Under the pieces are notes generated by a model, which searched no databases, had not been told where the DNA came from, and saw only the letters and a list, made by a program, of their open reading frames with translations. The position numbers were made by a program, and so were the translations under genes. Positions 26,139-35,106 of a stretch of 64,000 bases of DNA are shown here, in pieces. Source of the DNA: CAYZMS01 sp964479625 (GTDB lineage Bacteria; Bacteroidota; Bacteroidia; Chitinophagales; Saprospiraceae); NCBI GenBank assembly GCA_964479625.1, contig CAYZMS010000003.1, positions 127,690 through 191,689 on the forward strand, read 5' to 3'. Numbering within the stretch: the first letter of the stretch is position 1; every line of letters starts with the position of its first letter.

Positions 26139-27352
26139 ATTTACCCCTGCGCATTGCCAGGCGCTATTTATTCGCCAAGAAATCTACCAATGCAATTAAC
26201 ATGATCACCGGCATTGCGGTCCTGGGACTGGCCCTGGGGGCTGCCGCCCTGATCCTTGTTCTGTCTGCTTTTAACGGCCTCGAGGAATTGCTATTCGAAA
26301 GTTATGGAGCTTATAACCCTGACGTTCTGGTCAGCCCGGAAAAGGGTAAGTCCTTTCCAGTGGATTCGGCTACTTTAACGGAACTCAGAGCCCTGGAGGG
26401 GATTGCGGCCGTTTCGGAAACACTGGAGGAAGTGGCCTTTTTCGAACACAAGGACAAACAGGATTTCGGTATCATAAAAGGGGTGGATGAATATTTCAAA
26501 AGGGTTACCGGTATCGATTCTGCTTTGCGGGAAGGGCGCTACGACCTGTTTGTTAATGACCGGCCTGCCGCCATCATGGGGGTTGGGATGCGCAGCAAAC
26601 TGGCGGTTAGTGTTGCCGACCCCTTTGCCAGCCTAACGGTGTACATGGCCAAAGATCACCCGACCGGCCCCTTCGAAAAACCATTTCGTGAACGTCGGAT
26701 CCAACCAGTAGGTACGCTGGTCCTGGAATTGGATTTCAACAATGAATACGTCCTGGCTCCCCTGTCCTTTACCCGTGAATTGCTGGCTCGCCAGAATGAG
26801 GTGACGGCCCTGGAGATCGATCTGGAAAAAGGGGTGGAATTGCGAAATGTAAAAAAAGAAATACTGGAGATCATGGGGCCCGGTTTTCGCTTACAGGATC
26901 GTTACGAACAGGAGGAATCTTTTATCTGGCTGGTGAAGATCGAACGCTTTCTGGCCTACCTCATCGCCTGCCTGATGGTAGTGCTGATCGCCTTTAACCT
27001 GATCGGCGCCCTATGGATGGTGGTCCTGGAAAAAAAGCAGGACATTGCGATCTTAAGGTCCATGGGGTGTTCAGAGCAAAACGTTCGAAATATTTTTTTG
27101 TACGAAGGCGGCTTGCTTTCTCTAGGAGGAATATTGCTGGGTTTTTCCCTCGCTCTGATCCTGGTATTTTTGCAAAAGCAGTTTGATTTGATCACTATGC
27201 CGGGCAGCTACCTGGTAGAAGCCTATCCGGTCAGCCTGCAGTGGCAGGATTTCATCCTGGTTGCCCTGACCGTTCTGTTCATCGGCTTGCTGGCCTCTCT
27301 TCCACCGGCGATCCGGGCTCAACGCATCGGCGCAAATATTCGGGAGGAATAA
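26135..27352 (+). CDS. LolC/LolE-type ABC transporter permease (FtsX family)
   Basis: This 405-residue permease has an N-terminal span (about 23-45) after the typical IARRYLFAKKSTNAINMITGI opening (residues 6-26). A large periplasmic domain follows, then three spans near 268-295, 315-340 and 365-390 with the FtsX cytoplasmic motif RSMGCSEQNVRNIFLYEGGLL. Family members extract lipoproteins from the inner membrane for the Lol pathway. The ATPase partner is not next to it. It overlaps the GH3 gene by four bases and precedes gmhA by three, so these probably form an operon. Confidence 0.85.
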   Translation: MNLPLRIARRYLFAKKSTNAINMITGIAVLGLALGAAALILVLSAFNGLEELLFESYGAYNPDVLVSPEKGKSFPVDSATLTELRALEGIAAVSETLEEVAFFEHKDKQDFGIIKGVDEYFKRVTGIDSALREGRYDLFVNDRPAAIMGVGMRSKLAVSVADPFASLTVYMAKDHPTGPFEKPFRERRIQPVGTLVLELDFNNEYVLAPLSFTRELLARQNEVTALEIDLEKGVELRNVKKEILEIMGPGFRLQDRYEQEESFIWLVKIERFLAYLIACLMVVLIAFNLIGALWMVVLEKKQDIAILRSMGCSEQNVRNIFLYEGGLLSLGGILLGFSLALILVFLQKQFDLITMPGSYLVEAYPVSLQWQDFILVALTVLFIGLLASLPPAIRAQRIGANIREE

Positions 27353-27355
27353 ACT

Positions 27356-27946
27356 ATGGATATGCTCAAATTGGCTAAACAGGCATTTGTCGATAATCTG
27401 CAATTGCTACAATCGTTTATCGAAAAGGACGATCATTTTGAAGAATTAATGCGCATCAGTGACCGGCTTAGTGATCTTTTTCGAAACGGCAATAAGGTGC
27501 TCATCTGTGGAAACGGGGGAAGCGCCTGCGACGCCATGCACTTTGCCGAGGAGTTTACCGGTCAATTTCGAAAGGCGCGAAAAGCCCTGCCCGTTATTCC
27601 TCTTTTGGAGGCTTCCCACCTTACTTGTGTAGGTAACGATTATGGATTTGAATACGTTTTTGCCCGGGGAGTAGAAGCTTACGGCAAACAAGGAGATCTG
27701 TTGATCGCCATTTCCACCAGCGGAAACTCTCCGAATATTATTAAAGCCGTTGAACAGGCAAAAACACAGAACCTTGCGGTTTTTTGCCTGCTTGGAAAGT
27801 CGGGTGGTGCCCTAAAAGACAAGGGCGATTACGAACTGATCGTTCCGGGGACGACTTCCGATCGCATACAGGAGATCCACATGATCATTTTGCATACGAT
27901 TATTGAAATGACGGAAAGAGCGCTATTTCCGGAAAATTATGAGTAA
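27356..27946 (+). CDS. gmhA: Sedoheptulose-7-phosphate isomerase
   Basis: This 196-residue SIS-domain enzyme makes D-glycero-D-manno-heptose 7-phosphate for the lipopolysaccharide core. It shows ICGNGGSACDAMHFAEEFTG (52-71) with the substrate loop, AISTSGNSPNI, and a C-terminal helix EIHMIILHTIIEMTE with the zinc or catalytic histidines. Length fits GmhA. It lies three bases after the LolC/E-type gene. Confidence 0.92.
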   Translation: MDMLKLAKQAFVDNLQLLQSFIEKDDHFEELMRISDRLSDLFRNGNKVLICGNGGSACDAMHFAEEFTGQFRKARKALPVIPLLEASHLTCVGNDYGFEYVFARGVEAYGKQGDLLIAISTSGNSPNIIKAVEQAKTQNLAVFCLLGKSGGALKDKGDYELIVPGTTSDRIQEIHMIILHTIIEMTERALFPENYE

Positions 27947-28009
27947 GGATTTGAATTTCGAAGTATCTGAAGCCAGGTACCTCTCTGGAGTGCTGAAAAA
28001 ATACGAATA

Positions 28010-28384
28010 GTGGAACAGTGGGAATTAGATTTTAAATGGTTGCGGGTCCGGCATTTGATCAAGGACTTGTTCAAACGGGAGCAATTACCGGATCTGAATG
28101 CTATTTTATTGCTCATTGGGGTGCAGGAACTGGGGCGATGGAAAAAGAATTTCAGCAAGGAAGAAAAGCAGGATCTGATGCATATTGCCGTTTGCCGGTT
28201 GCTGGAATCTGAAGGAGTGTTCAAATTTGCAGGGCGGGATGCCGACGGATGGCCCCATTGGAAGCAAGTGCAGGCCTTTCACCTGGATGGCGTAAAGCAA
28301 CAGGAGTGGCTATTAAAAGAAAAGGTGATCGATTATTTCGAAGGCCTGGAATTAGAGCATGGTGGGCTGGAAACAAAAAATTAA
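28010..28384 (+). CDS. Conserved hypothetical protein, small soluble
   Basis: This 124-residue protein starts at GTG 28010; no ATG lies in frame upstream. It is helical and charged, with the segment DLNAILLLIGVQELGRWKKNFSKE split across residues 28-51. No domain was recognised. It lies between gmhA and the cyclophilin genes in the same direction and its stop TAA lies inside a TAACTTTG promoter-like box for the next gene. Confidence 0.6.
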   Translation: MEQWELDFKWLRVRHLIKDLFKREQLPDLNAILLLIGVQELGRWKKNFSKEEKQDLMHIAVCRLLESEGVFKFAGRDADGWPHWKQVQAFHLDGVKQQEWLLKEKVIDYFEGLELEHGGLETKN

Positions 28385-28389
28385 CTTTG
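28382..28389 (+). promoter_or_regulatory. -7 promoter box before the first cyclophilin
   Basis: TAACTTTG matches the Bacteroidota -7 consensus TAnnTTTG and ends four bases before the ATG at 28394. If used, the transcript would start at or next to the start codon, giving a leaderless or nearly leaderless message. No TTG at the right upstream spacing was found, so this is moderate evidence. Confidence 0.35.
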
Positions 28390-28393
28390 CAAC

Positions 28394-29029
28394 ATGAAGA
28401 CTCAAATATCCATCTACCTTTGCATTTTGTTGGCAGCGGTAACCTTTACCTGCGACAGAACGCAGTATGCTACCATCGGAACGGAGTACGGCGATTTTAA
28501 AATAATGCTGTATGACAGCACCCCGGAGCATCGGGACAACTTCGTAAAGCTGGCCAAGGAAGGTTTTTATGACGGTACGCTCTTTCACCGGATAGTGCCG
28601 GGCTTTGTCGTCCAGGGAGGGGATCCGGATTCCAAAACGGCCACTGCGGGCCAGGCTTTGGGAGCCGGCGGGCCAGGGTATACCCTGCCACCCGAGATCG
28701 GGGCACCACATATTTTCGGGGCCGTAGCTGCTGCAAGGAGGAATACTCCGGATAAGCGATCTAATGGTTCCCAGTTCTATATCGTTACGGGCCGGCCGGT
28801 GGATGATGCCCTGCTCGACGCCATAGAACAACAAAAAAAGATCAGCTATAACGAAGCTCAGCGTCAATTATATAAAGAACTGGGTGGTACCCCCAGTCTT
28901 GATCAGGAATATACCGTTTTTGGGGAAGTGATCGAGGGTATGGAAGTGGTAGAACGGATCGTTGCCCTGGAACGGGACCAATTTAACCGCCCCCTTACAG
29001 ACGTTCCCATGACCGTTAAAATGAACTAA
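28394..29029 (+). CDS. Cyclophilin-type peptidyl-prolyl isomerase lipoprotein
   Basis: This 211-residue protein has a short hydrophobic start with a lipobox ending in VTFTC near residue 20. A full cyclophilin domain follows: GDFKIMLYDSTPEHRDNF, FHRIVPGFVVQGGDPDS with the catalytic Arg, GSQFYIVTG and EYTVFGEVIEGMEVV. It should catalyse proline isomerisation during folding in the periplasm or at the outer membrane. A paralogue follows 5 bases after its stop. Confidence 0.9.
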   Translation: MKTQISIYLCILLAAVTFTCDRTQYATIGTEYGDFKIMLYDSTPEHRDNFVKLAKEGFYDGTLFHRIVPGFVVQGGDPDSKTATAGQALGAGGPGYTLPPEIGAPHIFGAVAAARRNTPDKRSNGSQFYIVTGRPVDDALLDAIEQQKKISYNEAQRQLYKELGGTPSLDQEYTVFGEVIEGMEVVERIVALERDQFNRPLTDVPMTVKMN

Positions 29030-29034
29030 CCAAA

Positions 29035-29922
29035 ATGTTGAAGATTTTTCGAATTTCTTTTTTCCTTTCCGGCTTGTTGATATGGAGTTGTGCCCGTCCG
29101 GTTGCACGGTTTTCCTACAGTGGTGAAGAAAAAGCCCCCGCAGACATTCAGTTCGAGAACGAATCGGAAAAGGCAGAATCCTTTTTCTGGGATTTCGGAG
29201 ATGGATCCACCTCCGAAGGGACTACCCCTTCCCATCGCTATCGCTCTTCCGGGACCTATGTAGTAGAACTGACGGCTACCAAAGGAAATGCAAGTCGAAC
29301 TGCCACCAGAACCATTCAGGTCAAAGCACCTGATAAATGCCTGGTCGAGATCGAAACACCTTATGGTACCATGCTGGTCGAATTATCCGATAAAACGCCC
29401 TTGCACCGGGATAATTTTTTGAAACTTGCAGCAGAAGGTTTTTACGATAGTTTACTGTTCCATCGGGTGATCAATGGGTTCATGATACAGGGGGGCGATC
29501 CGGATTCAAAAGGAGCAAAAGAAGGGCAGGCTCTTGGTATGGGAGGACCTGCCTATACCCTAGAGGCAGAAATTCAAGAGGAATTGATCCATACCAGGGG
29601 GGCGCTGGCCGCAGCCAGAAAAGGCGATCAGGTAAATCCCGAAAAGCGGTCCTCTGGTTCCCAGTTTTACATTGTTCACGGTCGGGAAGTGGATGAGCAA
29701 GCCCTTGATCAGGTGGAAGCCCGGTCGGGAAAACGCTATGGAACACCGCAACGGCAAGCTTACCTGGAGTCGGGAGGTACCCCATTTCTAGACCACGAAT
29801 ATACCGTCTTCGGGCAGGTGATAGAGGGCTTAGCCGTCATTGATTCCATCGCCGCGGTGACTACCGACCCCCGCAATCGTCCCAAGGAAGACATTCCGAT
29901 GAAGGTAAAGGTTATCAATTAG
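29035..29922 (+). CDS. Cyclophilin lipoprotein with a PKD domain
   Basis: This 295-residue paralogue of the upstream gene begins with a lipoprotein signal (LLIWSC, Cys near 19). Residues about 24-97 form a PKD beta-sandwich with FFWDFGDGSTSEG and HRYRSSGTYVVELTAT. The cyclophilin domain (about 103-294) contains HRDNFLKLAAEGFYD, FHRVINGFMIQGGDPDS and GSQFYIVHG. PKD usually mediates protein or glycan contacts, so the isomerase may be targeted to a surface partner. The two genes look like a tandem duplication with a domain gain. Confidence 0.88.
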   Translation: MLKIFRISFFLSGLLIWSCARPVARFSYSGEEKAPADIQFENESEKAESFFWDFGDGSTSEGTTPSHRYRSSGTYVVELTATKGNASRTATRTIQVKAPDKCLVEIETPYGTMLVELSDKTPLHRDNFLKLAAEGFYDSLLFHRVINGFMIQGGDPDSKGAKEGQALGMGGPAYTLEAEIQEELIHTRGALAAARKGDQVNPEKRSSGSQFYIVHGREVDEQALDQVEARSGKRYGTPQRQAYLESGGTPFLDHEYTVFGQVIEGLAVIDSIAAVTTDPRNRPKEDIPMKVKVIN

Positions 29923-29989
29923 TCTCCGGGTACGAGCCTGGAGCCGAGCCGGAAATGTTAAGCTTGAAATCTTGTTAACACAGGCCAAC

Positions 29990-30763
29990 ATGAGTTTAAA
30001 ATACATATTAGGAGTGGATGTGGGTGGTTCAGGGATCAAAGGTGCGATCGTGAATGTACAATCCGGGACACTACTCAGCGAGCGCCTGCGACTGGAAACT
30101 CCTCAACCTGCCACACCGGAAGCCGTTTCGAATACTTTCGCCTCCCTGGTGCAGCAGTTGAAATGGAACGGACCCGTAGGGGTGGGCTTTCCGGCTATTG
30201 TGAAACAGGGTGTGGCTTATTCTGCCGCCAATATTGACAAAGAGTGGATTGGAACCAATGTTGCCCAGCAATTCTCGGAAGCTTCTGGTTGTGAGGTGTT
30301 CGTGTTGAACGATGCCGATGCTGCGGGTTTAGCGGAAATTCAGTTTGGCTGGGGAAGGGAACGCAGTGGATTGATCATCATGATAACCATAGGTACAGGA
30401 CTGGGGTCTGCCGTATTCGTGAATGGACAATTGGTTCCCAATACGGAGTTTGGGCACGTTTACCTGCCCGGCCACAAAGAGGATGCGGAAACCTATACCA
30501 GCAATGCAGCCCGGAAACGGGGAGGCCTGAGTTGGGCGGAATGGGGAAGCCGGTTCAATGAATACCTGCAGTACCTGCAAGATCTGTTTTCCCCGGATTG
30601 TTTTATTCTGGGAGGAGGCGCTAGCAAGAAATTCGGCGAATATTCCGATCAATTGGACCTTGGGGGCCCGGTACTTCCAGCCAAGTTATTGAACAATGCA
30701 GGATTAATTGGAGGGGCGGGATATGCTGCTGAGCATGTCCGGAAATTAGAGCAGGCTAAGTAG
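29990..30763 (+). CDS. ROK-family sugar kinase, polyphosphate-glucokinase-like
   Basis: The ATG at 29990 gives 257 residues; an upstream TTG at 29972 was rejected. The ATP/phosphate loop GVDVGGSGIKGAIV lies near residues 7-20, the catalytic Asp in NDADAAGLAE near 110, and TIGTGLGSAVFVNGQL near 135-150. The family zinc motif is absent, which fits the polyphosphate glucokinase branch. It would phosphorylate glucose, possibly with polyphosphate. A hairpin terminator follows. Confidence 0.82.
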   Translation: MSLKYILGVDVGGSGIKGAIVNVQSGTLLSERLRLETPQPATPEAVSNTFASLVQQLKWNGPVGVGFPAIVKQGVAYSAANIDKEWIGTNVAQQFSEASGCEVFVLNDADAAGLAEIQFGWGRERSGLIIMITIGTGLGSAVFVNGQLVPNTEFGHVYLPGHKEDAETYTSNAARKRGGLSWAEWGSRFNEYLQYLQDLFSPDCFILGGGASKKFGEYSDQLDLGGPVLPAKLLNNAGLIGGAGYAAEHVRKLEQAK

Positions 30764-30783
30764 TAAGGAAAGCGCAATTCGAG

Positions 30784-30808
30784 GAGAAAGCACCCGCTTT
30801 TTCTTTTG
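30784..30808 (+). terminator. Rho-independent terminator after the ROK kinase
   Basis: GAGAAAGC (30784-30791) pairs with GCTTTTTC (30796-30803) with one mismatch around an ACCC loop, and TTTT follows. It lies 21 bases after the kinase stop. Confidence 0.6.
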
Positions 30809-30890
30809 TATGGTGCCCTGAAGGATAGACGCGAATAGCAGCTCTAAAGACAGAATCTAATTTTTAGTAATCTTCTTACAGGAAGGATGA

Positions 30891-32294
30891 TCAATCCGCC
30901 ATGGTAGCGATCAGGGCATTCACATCTCCATCCATTTGTAAGGCGGGAACCAATTCGAATAGGAGGGGATATTTTTCGTAATCTTCCAAGAGGGCCTGGC
31001 TCAGACATAACAAGGCGTCCTGGCGATGTCCCAGGGCAAATAAGCAGGCCGATCTGCAAAAAGCCAACTCTCCATCCGGATTGTAGTCGGAAGCCTCATC
31101 CAAAACTTCCAGCGCTTGTGCCAATTCATTCTCTTCCATCAGGAAGGAGGCAAATTGGATCCAGAACGCCGTCTCGTCAGGGTTGATTTCTACGGCTTTT
31201 CGAAAGCAACGGTTCGCTTCTTCCGCAGCGCCGGTGTGGTAGTAAGCTTCCCCTAATGCAGCAAAATACTCCTCCCGCTCGCCTTCAATATCAATGGCTT
31301 TTTCATAATAGCGGCAAGCTTGTAGCCAGAGTTCTTCCATGGCATAGGTTTCCCCGAGATAAAACAGGGCCTCATCGTCCGAAGGGTTGAAATGAAGCGA
31401 CCGCCGAAAATAAAAACGAGCCTTGCCAAAATTGGTTAAATGTAAATGACAGAGCCCTATTCGAAAAAGTGCATCCCCATCTTCATTGAAAGATTGAATG
31501 ATGTTGTTGAGCTTTTCAAGGGCTTCGGCATAATTGCCGAGATCGAATAATAACCCTGCCAATTCCTGATGCGCGGGCTCGAAAGATTCATCGACGGCTA
31601 TGGCGAGCTCGAAGGCTTCGGTAGCATCCTCATACCTGCCCATCCAGGAATAGGACTGCCCGAGGAAGAACCAGGCTAAAGGATTATAGGCTTCCTTGCA
31701 AAGGATGGCATTGAGTAATGCTGCACTTTGCCCAAACCATTTATGGCGCTCGGTAAAGGATCCCAGTTTCTCCAGGGTTTCCGGATGATCGGGTTGAAGA
31801 TGTAACGCTTCGCTGAGAGTCAGGAAAACCTGTTCATAAGATCTTTGCCGGTCGAGCAATTCTGACAAGCCCAAAAGACAACGTAGGCGCTCCTCCGGTT
31901 TCAAGGGGTGATTGTCCAACACCTCCTCCAGCAAATGGATGGCTTCTTCATACCGGCTTAGCCTGGCTAACACTGCAGCTTCCAACACAAACAAATGGAC
32001 CGAGTTAGAAGCCAGGGAGGCTGCCCGCTTTAAGCTCGCCTGAGCTTGAGCATATCGACCCAATTGTAGCTTAACTTCCGCTTGATAAAGTAAGAAATCG
32101 GGTTGGAATTGAAATTGAGCGATAGCAAAATCCAGTACCTGCAAGGCTTGCTCCAGTTGCTCAGATGAGCGAAAATATTCGAAAATGAGCTCGTACTCTT
32201 CTTCAGAAAGGAATGGTCGATCTCCTTGCTCTACCGTTTGCAGATAGGCATTTACCACTTTTTCCCGACTTGAACTTTGACCCCTGGATGGCAT
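30891..32294 (-). CDS. Tetratricopeptide repeat protein
   Basis: The ATG at 32294 gives 467 residues; an in-frame TTG at 32360 would add 22 residues. From about residue 40 onward the protein is almost entirely TPR helices, with repeats such as AWFFLGQSYSWMGRYEDATE, LFRIGLCHLHLTNFGKARFY, ALFYLGETYAMEELWLQACR and YFAALGEAYYHTGAAEEANR. There is no signal peptide with this start, so it is probably a cytoplasmic scaffold. Partners are unknown. It is convergent with the ROK kinase. Confidence 0.8.
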   Translation of the reverse strand: MPSRGQSSSREKVVNAYLQTVEQGDRPFLSEEEYELIFEYFRSSEQLEQALQVLDFAIAQFQFQPDFLLYQAEVKLQLGRYAQAQASLKRAASLASNSVHLFVLEAAVLARLSRYEEAIHLLEEVLDNHPLKPEERLRCLLGLSELLDRQRSYEQVFLTLSEALHLQPDHPETLEKLGSFTERHKWFGQSAALLNAILCKEAYNPLAWFFLGQSYSWMGRYEDATEAFELAIAVDESFEPAHQELAGLLFDLGNYAEALEKLNNIIQSFNEDGDALFRIGLCHLHLTNFGKARFYFRRSLHFNPSDDEALFYLGETYAMEELWLQACRYYEKAIDIEGEREEYFAALGEAYYHTGAAEEANRCFRKAVEINPDETAFWIQFASFLMEENELAQALEVLDEASDYNPDGELAFCRSACLFALGHRQDALLCLSQALLEDYEKYPLLFELVPALQMDGDVNALIATMAD

Positions 32295-32453
32295 AAAAAC
32301 AAAGGCTAAAACTCTGACAAAAGGACTTTTCAACACATAATTAGCGAATAATCCAAACAATTGCAGTGGTTTGAGGGTCCATTAATGGAACGGTAGCCTA
32401 AGGCAAGAAAATGGCGTTTGGTATGAGAATTATTTAATTTCGATTACTAAAAG

Positions 32454-33440
32454 CTAGTATTTATTGTTAAAAGAATCAATATTTGGAAATCTTATACGAA
32501 GGTTTGCGGGCATACTCACCAGGTAAACGCCAAGGAAAATGAAAAAGCCCGCAAGGATCTTTACCGGGTTGAGTTGATCTATGCCCAATAACAATGCAAG
32601 ACTGGTGGCCACAAAAGGCTGCAGGTAAATATAAATACTCACCACTGAAGCCTGTACCCTGGAAAGCGCGTAGGCATTTAGCAGGTAGGCACCAAAGGTC
32701 GTCCCTAGAATTACGTAAGCAACTCCGGCCCAAACCGCAGGTGTAAATACCTGCCAGTTGGTGTTCATGACATCGTTGAAGCCGAATGGCCAGACCATGG
32801 GGAGGCCCATCAAAAAGGTCCATTTCACGACCGTGATGGGGTGGTATCGCCTCATTAGAGGTTTGGAAACCACCAGGTACATTCCAAAGGAGGAGGCATT
32901 CACCAGAACGAGCAGATCGCCCAGCGGGTTAGCTGCGTCCAGTTGCAGTTGCTTCCCGTTAGTGATGAGGATGATAGCCCCTAAGGCTCCAAACACCAAA
33001 CCGGCAAGCTTCCTCGACGTGATACGCTCTGCCAGGAGGATAGCGGAAGCAAACAGTACCAGGATGGGTGTTGAAGTCATTAAAAGGGAGGCGTTGATGG
33101 GAGAGGTAAGTTGCAGGCCTTTAAAGAAAAAAAGCTGGTTGACAGCCACTCCCAATAATCCGCACAGGGCAAAACGGGGAAGATCCCTGCGGGCTATTCG
33201 CTCCCGAATGAAAAGTTGATGAAAAAGGCTGAACAGGATGGTCGCCCCGCTTACCCGAAGGGCAATAAAACCAAATGGCTGCAGAAAGCCCCCCTGCATA
33301 ACCTCTTTGGCAATAACATAATTGCCACCATACAACAAGGCTACTCCAAACAAGGCCAGGTGCGCCCGGAGGGTAGAGGGCGCCGGCCCTTTAATTGTTG
33401 GATCGTCGGCGGAAGCCTTCGCGTCGTTGTTGTAATTCAC
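32454..33440 (-). CDS. EamA/DMT-family transporter
   Basis: This 328-residue protein has about ten membrane spans arranged as two EamA repeats, with FGVALLYGGNYVIAKEVM early and ILGTTFGAYLLNAYALSRVQ and LAGFFIFLGVYLVS in the second half. The family exports amino acids, nucleobases or other metabolites; the substrate is not predictable. The start codon is GTG at 33440, overlapping the 3' end of the upstream Spy/LTxxQ-like gene by 50 bases. Confidence 0.85.
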   Translation of the reverse strand: MNYNNDAKASADDPTIKGPAPSTLRAHLALFGVALLYGGNYVIAKEVMQGGFLQPFGFIALRVSGATILFSLFHQLFIRERIARRDLPRFALCGLLGVAVNQLFFFKGLQLTSPINASLLMTSTPILVLFASAILLAERITSRKLAGLVFGALGAIILITNGKQLQLDAANPLGDLLVLVNASSFGMYLVVSKPLMRRYHPITVVKWTFLMGLPMVWPFGFNDVMNTNWQVFTPAVWAGVAYVILGTTFGAYLLNAYALSRVQASVVSIYIYLQPFVATSLALLLGIDQLNPVKILAGFFIFLGVYLVSMPANLRIRFPNIDSFNNKY

Positions 33441-33855
33441 TTAATCTTCGAACGAGTTCTTTATTAAATGCCACCTCGGCCTGTTTGAGCAGGGCAATTT
33501 TACGAATTGAAAGGATATCCTTAAAGTGTTCGAAGTATTCTCTTTTTAATTCGAGTAAACGTTCTTCCCGTTCGAAGGTTCTGAGGATGGCCTGTTCGAG
33601 TTCCTCATCTGAGAGGGCATCCAGCTTTCCATTCAATTCCGTTTCCTTGCGAATGGCTTCCTGCTTATCCTCATATTCGTTATAAACGGGCCAGAAGGCT
33701 TGAGATTCTTCCGTAGTCAAATCGAGTTTACTGGTGATATAGGCTACCTTCAGGGATTTGATCCGGTCTCCGATCGGACCATCACCATTTTCCAGTTGAG
33801 CATGGCTGATCGCGGATACCCCCAGTAAAAAAATTGTAAGCACTATTGGTTTCAT
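33391..33855 (-). CDS. Exported Spy/LTxxQ-like helical protein
   Basis: This 154-residue protein has a signal peptide (MKPIVLTIFLLGVSAISHAQ) and a long all-helical, highly charged body with KLDLTTEESQAFWPVYNEYE, the pattern of small periplasmic helical sensors or chaperones coded after ECF sigma genes in Bacteroidota. It lies 10 bases downstream of the predicted anti-sigma-like gene and overlaps the EamA gene. It may report envelope stress; this is inferred from context. Confidence 0.65.
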   Translation of the reverse strand: MKPIVLTIFLLGVSAISHAQLENGDGPIGDRIKSLKVAYITSKLDLTTEESQAFWPVYNEYEDKQEAIRKETELNGKLDALSDEELEQAILRTFEREERLLELKREYFEHFKDILSIRKIALLKQAEVAFNKELVRRLSELQQRREGFRRRSNN

Positions 33856-33865
33856 ACTTCACGAA

Positions 33866-34390
33866 TTACATAAATTCTTCCAAATCTAATCCTTCTTCTA
33901 ATAGGTTTTCCAGGTACATTTCCAATTCTTCTTCCGGAATAAACCCTGGGTCGAAGGTGTTGAGGTCTAAGTACTCGCCGGAGGCGCTGATGATGAGATC
34001 GGTATTAAAATCTTCAATATTATTGAGGACATAGTTTTGCAACTCCTCTTCGGAAAGCTCTGCGAAAAGCGGTTGTTCTGCCTTGGTCGAATGGTGCGGT
34101 TGCCACCAAATGAACCAGGCTGCTGCCAGGAGTAGGGTCAAGGTGGCAAAGACCGGTGCCAACCGGAACAAAGGCCAGCCATTCAAGCGCCAATTATTAC
34201 TGGAAGCACCCGCACTTCTTGCTGCCTGGGCTGTTTCCTGATCCAGGCTTACCTGTTCGAGCAATTGCTCCTGGAGGTTTGAAAAGTAATGATCAGGAGT
34301 GGTAAAACCATCCCCTTTCCCCTGCATTTTGGCAAGCCGGGGAGCGAGCTGCTCCAGTTCTTTTCGAATATTTGATCGTTCGTTTTGCAT
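33866..34390 (-). CDS. Membrane protein, likely anti-sigma factor
   Basis: This 174-residue protein has a polar N-terminal helical region, one membrane span near residues 77-95 (FATLTLLLAAAWFIWW) and an acidic C-terminal domain ending LEEGLDLEEFM. It lies 19 bases after the ECF sigma gene in the same direction. That position and one-span layout fit an anti-sigma factor, although no zinc HxxxCxxC motif is present, so the call is from context. Confidence 0.6.
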   Translation of the reverse strand: MQNERSNIRKELEQLAPRLAKMQGKGDGFTTPDHYFSNLQEQLLEQVSLDQETAQAARSAGASSNNWRLNGWPLFRLAPVFATLTLLLAAAWFIWWQPHHSTKAEQPLFAELSEEELQNYVLNNIEDFNTDLIISASGEYLDLNTFDPGFIPEEELEMYLENLLEEGLDLEEFM

Positions 34391-34409
34391 ATTTTCCTTG
34401 TGTTGGGGT

Positions 34410-35027
34410 TTAAGAGGCTTGGGTTAAATAACTTTCGATCTTTTTTACCGCATGATGGTAAGAAGCCTTCAGGCCTCCGACCGAGGTGTCCAGCACCTGG
34501 GCTATTTCCTTATAGGGCATTTCCTCGAAATAGCGCAGGTTAAATACCAGGCGTTGTTTGTCGGGTAAGGTTAGCAGGGCATGTTGCAATTGTCGCTGTG
34601 CCTCATCTCCATCAAACCAGCTATCCGCCTCTAATTGCCGGGCTGCAGCACTTTCTTCCTCATCAATAGAATGGACGGCTCTGCGTTTTTGTTGATTAAG
34701 GTAAGTAATTGCTTCGTTGGTTGCAATGCGATACAACCAGGTGTACAGCCGGGCATTACCCTTAAACTGGTGGATACTCCGAAATACCTTAATCAAAGAA
34801 TTCTGCACCACATCATTGGCATCCTCATGGTTGATCACCATTCTTCGAATGTGCCAATAAAGACGCTCCTGATACTTTTCAAGCAGCAGGCGGTAACCGC
34901 GCTCCCGGGTTAGTCCCTGTGCGATCAGTTTCAGGATTTGGGCGTCAGAGGTGTCCACCGGATTACTTGGCAAAGTTGCAGCTTGTTTGGTAATTTTTGT
35001 TTTACTCAAAGTTAATGCATTGGTCAT
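34410..35027 (-). CDS. ECF-type RNA polymerase sigma factor
   Basis: The ATG at 35027 gives 205 residues and has an AGGAG ribosome site just upstream; an in-frame TTG at 35072 was rejected. Region 2 shows DVVQNSLIKVFRSIHQFKGNARLYTWLYRI (in two parts, about 65-95), and region 4 shows LPDKQRLVFNLRYFEEMPYKEIAQVL (about 150-175) with the helix-turn-helix following. It would direct RNA polymerase to an extracytoplasmic stress regulon. It heads the sigma, anti-sigma-like, Spy-like, EamA cluster. Confidence 0.88.
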   Translation of the reverse strand: MTNALTLSKTKITKQAATLPSNPVDTSDAQILKLIAQGLTRERGYRLLLEKYQERLYWHIRRMVINHEDANDVVQNSLIKVFRSIHQFKGNARLYTWLYRIATNEAITYLNQQKRRAVHSIDEEESAAARQLEADSWFDGDEAQRQLQHALLTLPDKQRLVFNLRYFEEMPYKEIAQVLDTSVGGLKASYHHAVKKIESYLTQAS

Positions 35028-35106
35028 TGGCTCCTGGCTTTTTTGCGGAGCTGTTGTTGGCCTCCGCTGCAAATTCGAAGGTTAGACTATCCACCGAGGT
35101 AAAGGT

